A stretch of DNA of 64,000 bases from Bacteroidales bacterium (lineage in GTDB: Bacteria; Bacteroidota; Bacteroidia; Bacteroidales; ML635J-15). The notes beneath the pieces were generated by a model. The model saw only the letters and a list, made by a program, of their open reading frames with translations. It had not been told where the DNA came from and made no database searches. Both the position numbers and the translations under genes were made by a program. The stretch lies in assembly GCA_003249955.1 (NCBI GenBank), contig QKHS01000057.1, forward strand, positions 1-64,000, given 5' to 3'. Shown here piece after piece: positions 17,054 through 26,158 of this stretch (its first letter is position 1; the number at the start of each line of letters is the position of its first letter).

Positions 17054-17953
17054 ATGATTGTTAAACTTTCGAAATTATTTTTGTTTATTTTTCTTACATC
17101 ACTGTTTTTTTCGGGGTGTACTTTTAAAACTGCTGAAAATAACGGGTCTGAATCCGGTAAAAAGCAGTATGAATTTAAAGACGGCATAAACTGCTTTAGT
17201 TATACCGGAGAATTTGGCAATTGCTACATTAAATTTGATATTCAGGGAGAAGACTTTGACGGAATCCTGTACTATACAGATCCGGCATGGGGTGAGGCTT
17301 ACGTCGAATTTGACGGAACCAGGGAAAACGATACTACTTTTGATGTTTTTATGCACGAATATGATGGAGATGTAAATGAAGAATGGGTAATAAGGACTGT
17401 AGAAGATAAAATTATGATGGCAGGCTTCTCTTATTCATCCGGAGACATCGTACTAACTCCGGTTAGCCGCAAAGATCTGCCTGATATAAAAAGCTATGCA
17501 TCTGTTGATGATATTGAAAACGAGATTAAAGGAGAAATGTATGAAAGTGCTATAATCTCTTGTTATTACAAGTACTATCCCGAAGGTGGCGGAGCTCAGA
17601 GAATCAGGCTTGCCGAGTACATAAAGATCCGTGATATGGACGAAGTTATAGAGGGCCTGGGAGCAGGATACAGCGAAGGCGAAAATGATTGGAGCATGCA
17701 CTTTAACGGCACAATGACAAACGACTCAACATATGACATAAATGCCTCATATCAGTACGAAGGCGGATACTCTTTTGAAACAAAGGAAATATGGGTAATC
17801 AACCGTGAAGACGGAATGTTGTATGTAAAGGAAATTACCCCCGAAACCGAACGTGCACCCGGAAATCCTTTTCATAAAATTGATTGTGACAACATTGAAA
17901 GCTGGGCGGAGAAACTTATGTCGGATGAGGAAACTCGCATGTTTTCAGAATAA
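17054..17953 (+). CDS. Hypothetical lipoprotein
   Basis: A 299-residue predicted lipoprotein with lipobox FSGC (Cys22). The mature protein contains two similar halves: GNCYIKFDIQGEDFDGILYYTDPAWGEAYVEFDGTRENDTTFDVFMHEYDGD and a second half around IRDMDEVIEGLGAGYSEGENDWSMHFNGTMTNDSTYDINASYQYEGG. An internal duplication of a beta-sandwich or lipocalin-like barrel is possible. No family is recognised. A strong terminator follows about 70 nt downstream, so this gene ends its transcript. Confidence 0.7.
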   Translation: MIVKLSKLFLFIFLTSLFFSGCTFKTAENNGSESGKKQYEFKDGINCFSYTGEFGNCYIKFDIQGEDFDGILYYTDPAWGEAYVEFDGTRENDTTFDVFMHEYDGDVNEEWVIRTVEDKIMMAGFSYSSGDIVLTPVSRKDLPDIKSYASVDDIENEIKGEMYESAIISCYYKYYPEGGGAQRIRLAEYIKIRDMDEVIEGLGAGYSEGENDWSMHFNGTMTNDSTYDINASYQYEGGYSFETKEIWVINREDGMLYVKEITPETERAPGNPFHKIDCDNIESWAEKLMSDEETRMFSE

Positions 17954-18023
17954 AATCAGCAATCTTAATAATGTTAATGCCCGTGTGAGAAGCCCGTGGT
18001 AATAACAATACAAGATTATATAC

Positions 18024-18087
18024 AAGCCTTAACACAGAGTTTGTTCCGGTATTTTACCGGCAAATTTTGTGTTAAGGCTTTTTTTTG
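18024..18087 (+). terminator. Rho-independent terminator
   Basis: Long hairpin: AAGCCTTAACACA pairs with TGTGTTAAGGCTT, with an inner CCGG...CCGG stem, followed by a run of eight T. It ends the lipoprotein transcript; the 240 nt beyond it up to 18330 hold only a candidate promoter. Confidence 0.9.
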
Positions 18088-18218
18088 CAAAAAAATTTCT
18101 TACATAATTTCCCTGTGCAAACAGTAGTTTAAGAGTAATCCGCTTTTGTGAAATAATATGTGTTTTAATCTTGTCAAAATAAAGTTTGATATAATTAACA
18201 TGGTAAATATAAAACTCT

Positions 18219-18226
18219 TATATTTG
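18219..18226 (+). promoter_or_regulatory. Candidate -7 promoter element
   Basis: TATATTTG matches the Bacteroidota -7 consensus TAnnTTTG, about 105 nt upstream of the peptidase ATG. No good -33 TTTG is seen at the expected spacing, so confidence is modest. Confidence 0.4.
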
Positions 18227-18330
18227 TTGGTTTTTAATCTGTTTTATTCAGTAACAAAAGAAAAACAAGTGTAATAATGTGCTAAACTATAAATCCGTAG
18301 ATAATTAAAAACAATAAAAATTTTCAAAAG

Positions 18331-20219
18331 ATGAACATGAAAATAACATTAATCAGCGTGCTGATAATTTTAGTATTCGCCATAAACAGTCGGGCGCAGC
18401 AGAAGCTTATTGTCCCAAAGGGAAATGCAAAGGCTTTTGATAATCAGACCAGACAGCAGGATGGAAATCCGGGGAAAAATTACTGGCAAAACACATCAGA
18501 TTATTTTATTAAAGCATCTGTAGATGTTGACAAAAAAACATTAACAGGGCAGGAGAAAATAATTTATTACAATAACAGTCCGGATTCTCTTTCAACAATC
18601 GTTATACGCCTGTATCAGGATATATTTAAAAAAGGAGCAAACCGTAATTCGATAGTAGAGGTTGATCCGCGTGATGTTAACGATGGTGTAAATATCAGCA
18701 GTGTAAAGGTCAATAATTCTGAGATTGTTTTGGATGGTGAGAATTCTCAGGTGCAGAGAACCGGAACACTTATGTTTGTTACGCTGAACAATAAACTTGC
18801 CCCACATAAAAATGTGGAATTTCAGATAGACTGGGATTTTCATATTCCCGAACACACGCTTATCAGGATGGGAACAATCGACAGCACAAGTCTTTTCATA
18901 GGCCAATGGTATCCTCAGGTTGCTGTTTATGATGATATTAATGGCTGGGATACCCGCTCTTATAACGGTATGGCCGAATTTTACAACGACTTTTGTAATT
19001 TTGAAGCAGAAATTACTGTTCCTGAGAATTTTATGGTCTGGGCAACCGGAGAACCTCAGAATATGAAGGATGTTTTACAACCCGCGTATTATGACAAATA
19101 CATCAAAGCTTCGGTATCAGACGAGATTGTAAACGTAATTACCGAAGCTGATCTTAAGAGCGGAAAGATTACAACCAAAAATCATACATGGAAATATAAA
19201 GCTGCCAATGTATCCGATTTTGCATTCGGAATAAGCGATCATTATCTATGGGATGTAACCAGTGCCGAGGTAGATAAGCTTACCAAAAGAAGAACAATAG
19301 TAGGCGTTGCATACAATAAAAATTCTGTAAATTTTAATAAAGTGGCCGAAATAGCAAGAGAAACCGTTAAATCTTTGTCCGCAGATATGCCCGGGATACC
19401 TTATCCATTCCCGTACATTACAGTTTATAACGGTGATTTTGGTATGGAATATCCCATGATTACAAATGTTGGTGCAGATGAGGGTTACGGAATGACAGTT
19501 TATGCAAATTCACATGAAATAACACATGCATATTTTCCTTTTTATGTAGGAACCAACGAAACGGGTGGATAGACGAAGGACTTACTGTTTTTCTGCCTGA
19601 GAAATCGCAACATGAACTTGCTCCCGAACTTGATATTGCCATGTATAATACAAGTGCTTTCTCGGCTTATGCCGGACTGGAAGACGAACCGGCAGTAATT
19701 ACCCCGACTCATTACCTGGATGCAAAAATCTATTTTTATCTTAACTACGCCAAGACAGAACAGGCACTCAGAATGCTTCAGATTGAACTTGGCGAAGACA
19801 TGTTTAAAGAATGTTTGCTCACATTTATGGAGCGCTGGAAATATAAACACCCGACACCTATTGATCTTTTCAACACATTTAACGATGTATCAAAGAAAAA
19901 TCTGAACTGGTTCTGGCAGTCATGGTATTTTCAGAACGGAGGAATTCCCGATCTTGCAATAACCAAAGTTGTAAAAGATAAAAATAAGTTTAGCGTTACA
20001 GTTGAAAATAAAGGCGATATCCCTATCCCTGCGGTTATTTCATTTTACAACGGTGATAAACTTGTAAAGACAATTACAAATCCCGCGGTTATGTGGCAGA
20101 ATAACAAACAGGAAATAGTAGTGACTTACGAAGCGTCCGAAACTATTACAAGTATTAAATTAGGCAGCGCTATTATTCCCGACTCAAACCGGGGTGACAA
20201 CGAATACGAAATTAAATAA
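18331..20219 (+). pseudogene. M1-family aminopeptidase, frameshifted at the active site
   Basis: The first frame (18331-19572) has a signal peptide, the M1 N-terminal beta-saddle domain, the substrate motif GMEYPMI and the zinc motif HEITH (near residue 395), then stops just after GTNETGG. A second frame (from about 19563 to 20219) continues with WIDEGLTVF and the helical C-terminus. M1 enzymes keep HEXXH-X18-E with E in W-(I/M)-D-E-G. Here only 5 nt separate the codon for NE from W, where 12 nt are expected, so about 7 nt are missing. Either a real inactivating deletion or an assembly error. If intact it would be a periplasmic or secreted zinc aminopeptidase. Confidence 0.88.
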
Positions 20220-20238
20220 TAACATAAACGAAATTTAA

Positions 20239-20922
20239 ATGGGATACTATATTGATTTGGAGAAAATTTCACTTGAAGATTATCGTGACAAGTTAAAATC
20301 AGCATGGTTGCCACCCGGCAGAATGATACTTAAAGATAAGCCGGAAGAAAGATTTGCTTATTTTAAAAGTCTCGGGATAAAAAATGTAAAAGAATTAATT
20401 CAGGTTCTTAAAAAAAAGGACAAGTTTGCTGAATTACAAAAAGTAGATTTGCTGCAGGGCGAATATCTTACAATTCTGCTCAGGGAACTGAACAGTATTT
20501 TGCCGAAGCCGAATAAGATCGGTGAATTTTCCGGGATATCAGGCGGAACAGTTGCAAGGCTTGAAAAGATAGGGATTAAAGATACTGCAAAGCTTTATGA
20601 CAGAGTAATTACTGCAAAAAGCAGAAAAGAACTTTCGGAAGAAACCGGAATTGCGGAAATTGAAATAACAGAATTAACAAAACTTACAGACCTGTCGAGA
20701 ATAAAGTGGGTAGGAGTTGCATTTGTACGTATGCTTTATCATGCAGGAGTTGATACTGCTAAAAAAGCATCGGAAGCCGATCCTGTTTGGTTACACGCAG
20801 AAATAAACAGAATTAACAAAGAAAAAAATATTTATAAAGGGCAAATCGGGTTAAATGACATCAGGATATTTGTAAATGCGGCAAAAGATGTACCTTTGGA
20901 TATTGAATATCATAATATGTGA
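20239..20922 (+). CDS. DUF4332 helix-hairpin-helix protein
   Basis: A 227-residue cytoplasmic protein with repeated helix-hairpin-helix-like units: FKSLGIKNVKELIQVLKKKDKFAELQ, ISGGTVARLEKIGIKDTAKLYDRV and IKWVGVAFVRMLYHAGVDTAKKASEADP. This pattern is that of DUF4332, a family related to non-specific DNA-binding HhH domains. Function is unknown; DNA contact is a family-based guess. The stop codon overlaps a possible GTG start of the next gene by 2 nt, suggesting an operon with the zinc-ribbon and membrane-protein genes. Confidence 0.8.
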   Translation: MGYYIDLEKISLEDYRDKLKSAWLPPGRMILKDKPEERFAYFKSLGIKNVKELIQVLKKKDKFAELQKVDLLQGEYLTILLRELNSILPKPNKIGEFSGISGGTVARLEKIGIKDTAKLYDRVITAKSRKELSEETGIAEIEITELTKLTDLSRIKWVGVAFVRMLYHAGVDTAKKASEADPVWLHAEINRINKEKNIYKGQIGLNDIRIFVNAAKDVPLDIEYHNM

Positions 20923-20939
20923 AAACAGAAAAAAGCATT

Positions 20940-21203
20940 ATGGAAAATAAAGAAACAATCTGCCAAAGTTGCGGTATGCCGCTTAACATGGACCCGGGTA
21001 AAGGAGGAACAAACTTAGACAAAAGCAAGAGTGATAAATATTGCAGTTTTTGCTTTCAGGACGGGAAATTTGTTGATGAGGGAACAACTTTACAGGGAAA
21101 AATTGAAAAAAATATTCAGATAGCTGTTAAAATGGGAATGCCCGAAAGCAAAGCCAGAGAACAGGTAGAAACAATTTTGCCGACACTCGAACGCTGGAAA
21201 TAA
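20940..21203 (+). CDS. Zinc-ribbon domain protein
   Basis: An 87-residue protein starting MENKETICQSCGMPL. The ribbon uses C-x2-C (CQSC) and a second C-x2-C (YCSFC) about 25 residues later, with a glycine- and lysine-rich linker, as in the putative zinc-ribbon family PF12674. The C-terminal half is helical and ends LPTLERWK, also typical. The frame is open upstream to a GTG at 20919 that overlaps the previous stop; ATG 20940 is chosen because the family begins near the first cysteine pair. Confidence 0.85.
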   Translation: MENKETICQSCGMPLNMDPGKGGTNLDKSKSDKYCSFCFQDGKFVDEGTTLQGKIEKNIQIAVKMGMPESKAREQVETILPTLERWK

Positions 21204-21517
21204 TGGCTAAGCTATTGCTTATAAGCCTGATTGTTTTTGCTTTCAATATTCCTTTCGGATATTGGCGGGCAAACGTGCGTAAATTTTCGTTTCAGTGGGT
21301 TCTGGCAATTCATATACCTGTTCCGTTTATAATTGCATTACGGATTTTTTCAGGTGTCGGATTTGCCTGGTTTACTTATGTCTTTATTGTTCTTGCTTTT
21401 TTTATCGGGCAAAAATCCGGCGGAACTCTTATCAAAAAATTCAAAGAAGCTAAAAGAAATATATCCTCATGCCTTGTAATGGATTTATACAGAATGTTTC
21501 TTATCCAAAGACATTAG
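21203..21517 (+). CDS. Small conserved membrane protein
   Basis: A 104-residue protein with three hydrophobic segments and the motif FNIPFGYWRANVRKFSFQWVLAIHIPVPFIIALR, which recurs in small unnamed bacterial membrane proteins. The start overlaps the previous stop by one base (TAATGG), so it is translationally coupled to the zinc-ribbon gene. The C-terminal tail after GGTLIKKF is basic and probably cytoplasmic. Function unknown. Confidence 0.75.
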   Translation: MAKLLLISLIVFAFNIPFGYWRANVRKFSFQWVLAIHIPVPFIIALRIFSGVGFAWFTYVFIVLAFFIGQKSGGTLIKKFKEAKRNISSCLVMDLYRMFLIQRH

Positions 21518-21557
21518 TATATTTGTGTTTTAATATTCTCACCACAAAATTCTTAAC

Positions 21558-21917
21558 ATGGAAAAAGTTAACATAAAAGATAAACTTAATCTTATAACCG
21601 ATTACTGGAAACCGGTTGTAGTAGGCGAATTAAATAACCAGCAGGTTCGTCTGGTAAAAGTTAAGGGCGAGTTTGTAATGCATCACCATGATGACGAAGA
21701 TGAATTGTTTTTTGTTCTGAAAGGAATGTTGAAGATAGACTATGGCGACAAAATAACAGAGATTAACGAGGGCGAATTTGTAATTATTCCCAAAGGAGTA
21801 AAACACAGGCCTTTTGCCGATACCGAAACACATCTGCTGCTGTTTGAGCCTGCTTCAACATTAAATACCGGCAATGTACGTAATGAGCTTACACACGATT
21901 CCCCACAAAAGATATAA
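21558..21917 (+). CDS. Cupin-domain protein
   Basis: A 119-residue single-domain cupin. Motif 1 is seen as FVMHHHDDEDELFFVLKGML (residues about 36-55) and motif 2 as EGEFVIIPKGVKHRPFA (about 73-89), supplying the His/His/Glu and His metal ligands. The family binds small ligands or acts as dioxygenase or isomerase; this short form is common and of unknown substrate. Cytoplasmic. It lies 2 nt before the DUF3795 gene. Confidence 0.9.
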   Translation: MEKVNIKDKLNLITDYWKPVVVGELNNQQVRLVKVKGEFVMHHHDDEDELFFVLKGMLKIDYGDKITEINEGEFVIIPKGVKHRPFADTETHLLLFEPASTLNTGNVRNELTHDSPQKI

Positions 21918-21919
21918 AA

Positions 21920-22372
21920 ATGGAAAATAACTTTATCAAAAACAGACTAGCCCCATGTGGATTGGATTGTGGTAAATGCTATGCTTTTGCCGATGGCGAT
22001 ATTAAAAGATTAAGTAATGAGCTTAAAGCATCTTTGGGAAATTTCGATGTTTATGCCAAACGGTTTTCCGAATTATTAGACGGAGACATATTCAGAAAAT
22101 ATCCCGATTTTAAGGAACTTCTTGCATATTTTGCAGATGCACATTGTAACGGATGCCGCAACGAAAAATGTAAAATATTTAAAGATTGCAAAGTGCGTGA
22201 GTGTTTTGAAGAAAAAGGCGTTGATTTTTGTTTTCAATGCTCTGATTTTCCGTGTGAGAATACCGGATTCGATGAGCATCTTCAGAAGCGTTACATCAGC
22301 ATCAACACCCGCATGAAAGAGGTTGGGCCGGAGAAGTATTTCGAAGAAACTAAAGATAAACCCAGATATTAA
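21920..22372 (+). CDS. DUF3795-family cysteine-rich protein
   Basis: A 150-residue protein with many cysteines: LAPCGLDCGKCYAF at the start, then CNGCRNEKCKIFKDCKVRECFEEKGVDFCFQCSDFPCEN. This is the DUF3795 pattern, a probable metal- or iron-sulfur-binding protein of unknown role found widely in Bacteroidota and Clostridia. It begins 2 nt after the cupin gene and likely shares its transcript. Confidence 0.88.
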   Translation: MENNFIKNRLAPCGLDCGKCYAFADGDIKRLSNELKASLGNFDVYAKRFSELLDGDIFRKYPDFKELLAYFADAHCNGCRNEKCKIFKDCKVRECFEEKGVDFCFQCSDFPCENTGFDEHLQKRYISINTRMKEVGPEKYFEETKDKPRY

Positions 22373-22462
22373 TATCGAGAGCCGGTCTGATTCAGGGCAA
22401 ACGCATTAAAAATCTGGATAAATGATGTGAAAAACGAGTAAATGATTAAACAAATAAAGTAT

Positions 22463-22714
22463 CAAAACAGTATTCGAAGCTCCGAGGGCTGGCCCGGCAA
22501 AACGGCGGGAAGAACAGGAGGTGAGAGCAAAATAATTAGAATTGTGTCAAGCCGATATATCGTTTCTAAAACAAATTTTCAAAGGGTAAAAGCATTGGGA
22601 TTTGTTTTAGACCAAGGTTGACGAACAATTCTTTTGTTTTGGTCGAGGTGGGTAGGGTAGCATTGTTTTGCCTTGATTTCTTTGCAACTTTCTTGATTAA
22701 GCAAGAAAGTTAAG
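22463..22714. repeat. Dispersed folded repeat, copy 1
   Basis: A non-coding element of about 250 bp related to copies at 35168 and 55241. Shared marks are GGCAAAACGGCGGG, GGTGAGAGC, AATTAGAATTGTGTC, an inverted pair CTAAAACAAAT / ATTTGTTTTAG and TTTTGCCTTGATTTCTTTG. It ends in a perfect hairpin AACTTTCTT...AAGAAAGTT. The rest of the 420-nt gap shows no gene. Confidence 0.75.
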
Positions 22715-22793
22715 TAGTTAAAATGACTAAATTGTAATTTTATAATGTATTTGCCATAAGGGACGATATTAAATATTAACAAGCATCACATAA

Positions 22794-23138
22794 ATGACAT
22801 ACAGGCCAAACATACTTGTAGTTTGCGGGCGAAACAAAAAGCGTAGCAGAACTGCCGAATCGGTTTTTAAAAATGATAACCGCTTTAATATCCGTTCAGC
22901 AGGATTGAGCCCGAAAAGTGACCGAAAAATATCCGGGAATGATTTAAGCTGGTCAGATTTGGTTTTTGTAATGGAATCAGAACAAAAAAAGAAAATACAG
23001 GATTTGTACCGGCATTTGCAACTTCCGCCGGTTGAAGTTCTTGATATCCCGGATGATTATGAGTTTATGGATAGCGAACTTGTCGAAATTCTTACAGATA
23101 AGATTAATAACAGCCTGAAAACAATTTATAATTTTTGA
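22794..23138 (+). CDS. Low-molecular-weight phosphatase-like protein
   Basis: A 114-residue protein of the low-molecular-weight phosphotyrosine phosphatase fold. The P-loop C-x5-R is in VVCGRNKKRSRTAE (residues about 9-22) and the general-acid aspartate region is seen as SDLVFVMESEQ. It is shorter than the 150-residue classical enzymes, as usual for a subgroup of bacterial predicted phosphatases. The substrate is unknown. Stand-alone gene with its own start after the dispersed repeat. Confidence 0.85.
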   Translation: MTYRPNILVVCGRNKKRSRTAESVFKNDNRFNIRSAGLSPKSDRKISGNDLSWSDLVFVMESEQKKKIQDLYRHLQLPPVEVLDIPDDYEFMDSELVEILTDKINNSLKTIYNF

Positions 23139-23182
23139 ACAGAAAAGTATTGTAACAGTATAACCATTAACCCCGGATAACT

Positions 23183-23812
23183 ATGACATGGATTAACAAA
23201 ATTGCATTTTACAGAAACATTCGCAGCGAAGTTCCTAATCAGGAATTGGCACGTGAGTTGGCAGATTCCGGCAATGCAGAAGGAATAAAGGAAATATCTG
23301 ATTATTTGTTTGACAAAAATAATTCAGTATCGAGCGATTGTCTTAAAGTTTTGTACGAGATAGGCTACATTAAACCGGAATTAATACAGGATTATGTTGA
23401 TGTTTTTTTGAAGTTGGTTGAATCAAAAATCAACCGTATGGTTTGGGGTGCGATGATAGCACTTGCCACGATCTCCCGGCTTAAGGCAGACGATATATAC
23501 AAAAAAATTGATCTTATTCTGGAGGCAATTAAAAAAGGCACACTTATAACAGAAGTTTGGGGGATAAAAACGCTTGTCGGAATGGCTACTGTAAATGGAC
23601 AATATAAAAGCAAACTGTTGCCTGTGCTTTTTGATTATCTGGAAAAATGCCGTCCTATTGATTTTGCAACAAGAGTAGAAACAATATTGCCGGTAATATC
23701 AGGCTCAGACGAGAATGAGATTATTGACAGAATAATTGAACAGAAAACTCCTGAGTTAACAGATTCACAGGTAAAGAAATTAAAGACCGTATTAAGAAAA
23801 CACAGGAAGTAA
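23183..23812 (+). CDS. HEAT-like helical repeat protein
   Basis: A 209-residue all-helical protein with paired-helix units: GNAEGIKEISDYLFDKNNSVSSDCLKVLYEIGYIKPELIQDYVDVFLKLVESKINRMVWGAMIALATISRLKADDIYKKIDLILEAI. The pattern fits HEAT/armadillo-type repeats and suggests a protein- or DNA-binding scaffold. DNA-glycosylase-like HEAT proteins look similar but no catalytic residue is evident. 44 nt downstream of the phosphatase gene, possibly co-transcribed. Confidence 0.65.
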   Translation: MTWINKIAFYRNIRSEVPNQELARELADSGNAEGIKEISDYLFDKNNSVSSDCLKVLYEIGYIKPELIQDYVDVFLKLVESKINRMVWGAMIALATISRLKADDIYKKIDLILEAIKKGTLITEVWGIKTLVGMATVNGQYKSKLLPVLFDYLEKCRPIDFATRVETILPVISGSDENEIIDRIIEQKTPELTDSQVKKLKTVLRKHRK

Positions 23813-24099
23813 AACTTTTTTAAAATCTTAATGCAGGGTGTTTTTTGTGGAAATTGTGAAATCTGAGAAAAGAATAATTGAAACAGAAGAATAGTTAAAA
23901 AGTTTATAGAGTTCCATAGCTAAAACAGAATGGTGAATAATATATAATTTTCCAAAATTTGCATGCTTTTTTGCCGTATAGTAGTATTTGCGGTTAAGTA
24001 TAATGCAAATAAAACATGTAAACAACCTGTGCTACAAGCGATAGGAACTTTATTAAAAAACATTTGCACCCAATAGATTAAAAGTATTATTTTTACGAT

Positions 24100-24720
24100 A
24101 TGGATATAAAGTTAAGCAACGACGAAAAAATAAAGATCCTGAATTCGGACGATATTTACGGGATTATGCAGCGCATACTGCTACGGGAAGAAAAGATAGA
24201 CCAGGGGCGCGAACATTTTTGGGTTATAGGGCTCGAAACCAATAACCGTTTGCTTTTTATAGAACTCATAAGTCTGGGTACAATAAACAAAACACTGGTA
24301 GAACCAATGGAAGTGTTTAGTTTTGCATTGCAGAAGCGGGCCGTTAAGATTATTCTTTGCCACAATCATCCCACGGGAGAACTAAGACCATCTGACAACG
24401 ACAAAGATATTACCGACCGCCTTATACAGGTAGGACTTATAGTTAATACCCCTGTTACCGACCACCTTATTATTTCCGAAAAAAGCTATTTGAGCTTTGC
24501 CGACACCGGCCTTCTTGCCGAACTTAGCAGAAGTACCAAATATGTTCCTCCTTATGTGCTGGCCGAAAGAATGAAAAAAGAAGCTACAGAAATTGCCGAA
24601 CGCAAAAAAGCCATCGAGATTGCAAAGGCAATGAAAAGAAAATCTATTGACGACCAGACAATTGCAGAAACTACAGGATTGACGATTGAGGAGGTGGAAA
24701 AGTTGAGGGTGAGGAGGTAG
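24100..24720 (+). CDS. RadC-like JAB-domain protein with extra C-terminal tail
   Basis: A 206-residue protein. Residues about 20-145 form the RadC/JAB (MPN+) domain with HNHPTGELRPSDND (from residue 88), the H-x-H-x7-S-x2-D zinc motif. The N-terminal helix-hairpin-helix part of standard RadC is missing. The last 50 residues, EIAERKKAIEIAKAMKRKSIDDQTIAETTGLTIEEVEKL, look like the tail of Rpn/PD-(D/E)XK recombination nucleases and form a helix-turn-helix-like end. JAB-domain RadC proteins often lie in mobile or defence islands, as here, 45 nt upstream of the defence operon. Confidence 0.85.
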   Translation: MDIKLSNDEKIKILNSDDIYGIMQRILLREEKIDQGREHFWVIGLETNNRLLFIELISLGTINKTLVEPMEVFSFALQKRAVKIILCHNHPTGELRPSDNDKDITDRLIQVGLIVNTPVTDHLIISEKSYLSFADTGLLAELSRSTKYVPPYVLAERMKKEATEIAERKKAIEIAKAMKRKSIDDQTIAETTGLTIEEVEKLRVRR

Positions 24721-24765
24721 GCTGGTTCTAGACTTTAAGCGATATAAAATTTTTAATTTTGTTTA

Positions 24766-25731
24766 ATGAAAAGATCACAAATAAAAATATGGCCTGAAAT
24801 TGATGGATTGCTACCTATAATTACACCATGGCAAAATGTAGAAAATAGGGATAATGATGTTTTTATCGATTTTTCAAATTGTCAATCGGTCTATTCTTCT
24901 AATCTAGTACTTTTATTAATTCGGATAATTAAATTATTAGTTTACAAAAAGAATAATCGGAAATGGGAATCTCATGATGAAATTGTCTCCAATACTTTCA
25001 AAAATATTATTGATTTAAATTTCTTTAACATACTTGAATTATATGAAACCAATATAAGTATGTTTTGGAATAAAGAGTTTTCAAAAAGATCTGAGCAGAT
25101 AATAGTTCATAAGAATAAATACAATAATGAAATTCATTCATTTCCAATTTACCATGTTGAGATAGATAGTTTTAATGAAAGAAGAGAAGTCCTTAATTCA
25201 TTTCGGAGAAATTTTAATAAATTATTAGCTCCATATTATGACAACTACAATTTTAATCTTAGTCAACTCACATTGATTCTAAATGAAATTCTAAAAAATT
25301 CAGCGGATCATACTGATTCAAACGCTTTTTTGGGTATAGATATTGAATTTATTAATGAAAAAGAAATTGAAATTTTAATTGGTGTTGGTGATTTAGGAGT
25401 TGGAATTAATATGAACATAAAAAATCATCTGCCCGAAGATCAATTGAAAAGATATGAATTTTGGGATTTAACACAGACATACAGATATGCTCTGTCGAAA
25501 GGAGGAACAACTAAAATGGATTCTATTAATAATAAAGGCATGGGTATGTCTATTATTTTAGATGGAGCGAGAGAGCTAGGTATGAACCTTTCAGTATTTG
25601 ATGCTGAAAGTAGAGGACTTTTAACTAAAATAAAATCACTTTCACATAGTGATATTAGAAGGAATTTTTATAATACTGGTAGAACAGTAGGATTTTATTA
25701 TCACGGAAGTCTTAAAGCAAAAAAAATATAA
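24766..25731 (+). CDS. GHKL ATPase with STAS-like N-terminal domain
   Basis: A 321-residue cytoplasmic protein. Residues about 1-110 (VFIDFSNCQSVYSSNLVLLLIRII) have the strand-helix form of a STAS/MlaB-like domain. The second half is a GHKL ATP-binding fold: N-box NEILKNSADH (near 173-182), G1 GVGDLGVGI, and a G2 loop NNKGMGMSI. No phosphoacceptor His box is seen, so it is unlike a classical sensor kinase; anti-sigma-factor-like kinases pair this way with STAS partners. It begins the operon, 45 nt after radC; TAATTTTG at 24754 fits a -7 element almost at the start codon, suggesting a very short leader. Confidence 0.8.
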   Translation: MKRSQIKIWPEIDGLLPIITPWQNVENRDNDVFIDFSNCQSVYSSNLVLLLIRIIKLLVYKKNNRKWESHDEIVSNTFKNIIDLNFFNILELYETNISMFWNKEFSKRSEQIIVHKNKYNNEIHSFPIYHVEIDSFNERREVLNSFRRNFNKLLAPYYDNYNFNLSQLTLILNEILKNSADHTDSNAFLGIDIEFINEKEIEILIGVGDLGVGINMNIKNHLPEDQLKRYEFWDLTQTYRYALSKGGTTKMDSINNKGMGMSIILDGARELGMNLSVFDAESRGLLTKIKSLSHSDIRRNFYNTGRTVGFYYHGSLKAKKI

Positions 25732-25732
25732 T

Positions 25733-26158
25733 ATGAAACAGATTCAGATTAAAGAAGATTATAAAATTAACGATTTAGGGGACATGTCCGAGATTGGAGA
25801 AATAATTGAGAAAATAGATATTGATTCAAATTCGGTAGTCGAATTAAACCTAAGACACTGTTTTATTGATTATCCTGCAACTAGCCAAATAATTGATAAG
25901 GTATTATTTCAATTAAAAAAGAATTCTGGAAATAAAGAATTAATAATTAAACACGATTATTATTTACCAGAATCAACAATTCTTAATTTATTACTATTAG
26001 GAAGTAAGTACTTCAATATTGAGGCTAATAAGGAGATTGAATTAGAACTTCTATCTAAAACCATAAAAGACCAAATTAACAAAGATAGTATCATTATTGA
26101 AATCGATGTAGTAAGTAGAACCGGTGAATTAATACAATCATACAAGTATGGGAAATAA
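25733..26158 (+). CDS. STAS-like (DUF4325-type) protein
   Basis: A 141-residue protein, starting 1 nt after the ATPase gene. The N-terminal half VVELNLRHCFIDYPATSQIIDKVLFQL followed by NKELIIKHDYY fits the STAS-like DUF4325 family: a strand ending in a short polar loop and a long helix carrying the conserved segment after it. Such proteins usually sit beside GHKL ATPases and are presumed partners or switch substrates. The gene overlaps the next one by 11 nt. Assignment is from pattern and context. Confidence 0.65.
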   Translation: MKQIQIKEDYKINDLGDMSEIGEIIEKIDIDSNSVVELNLRHCFIDYPATSQIIDKVLFQLKKNSGNKELIIKHDYYLPESTILNLLLLGSKYFNIEANKEIELELLSKTIKDQINKDSIIIEIDVVSRTGELIQSYKYGK

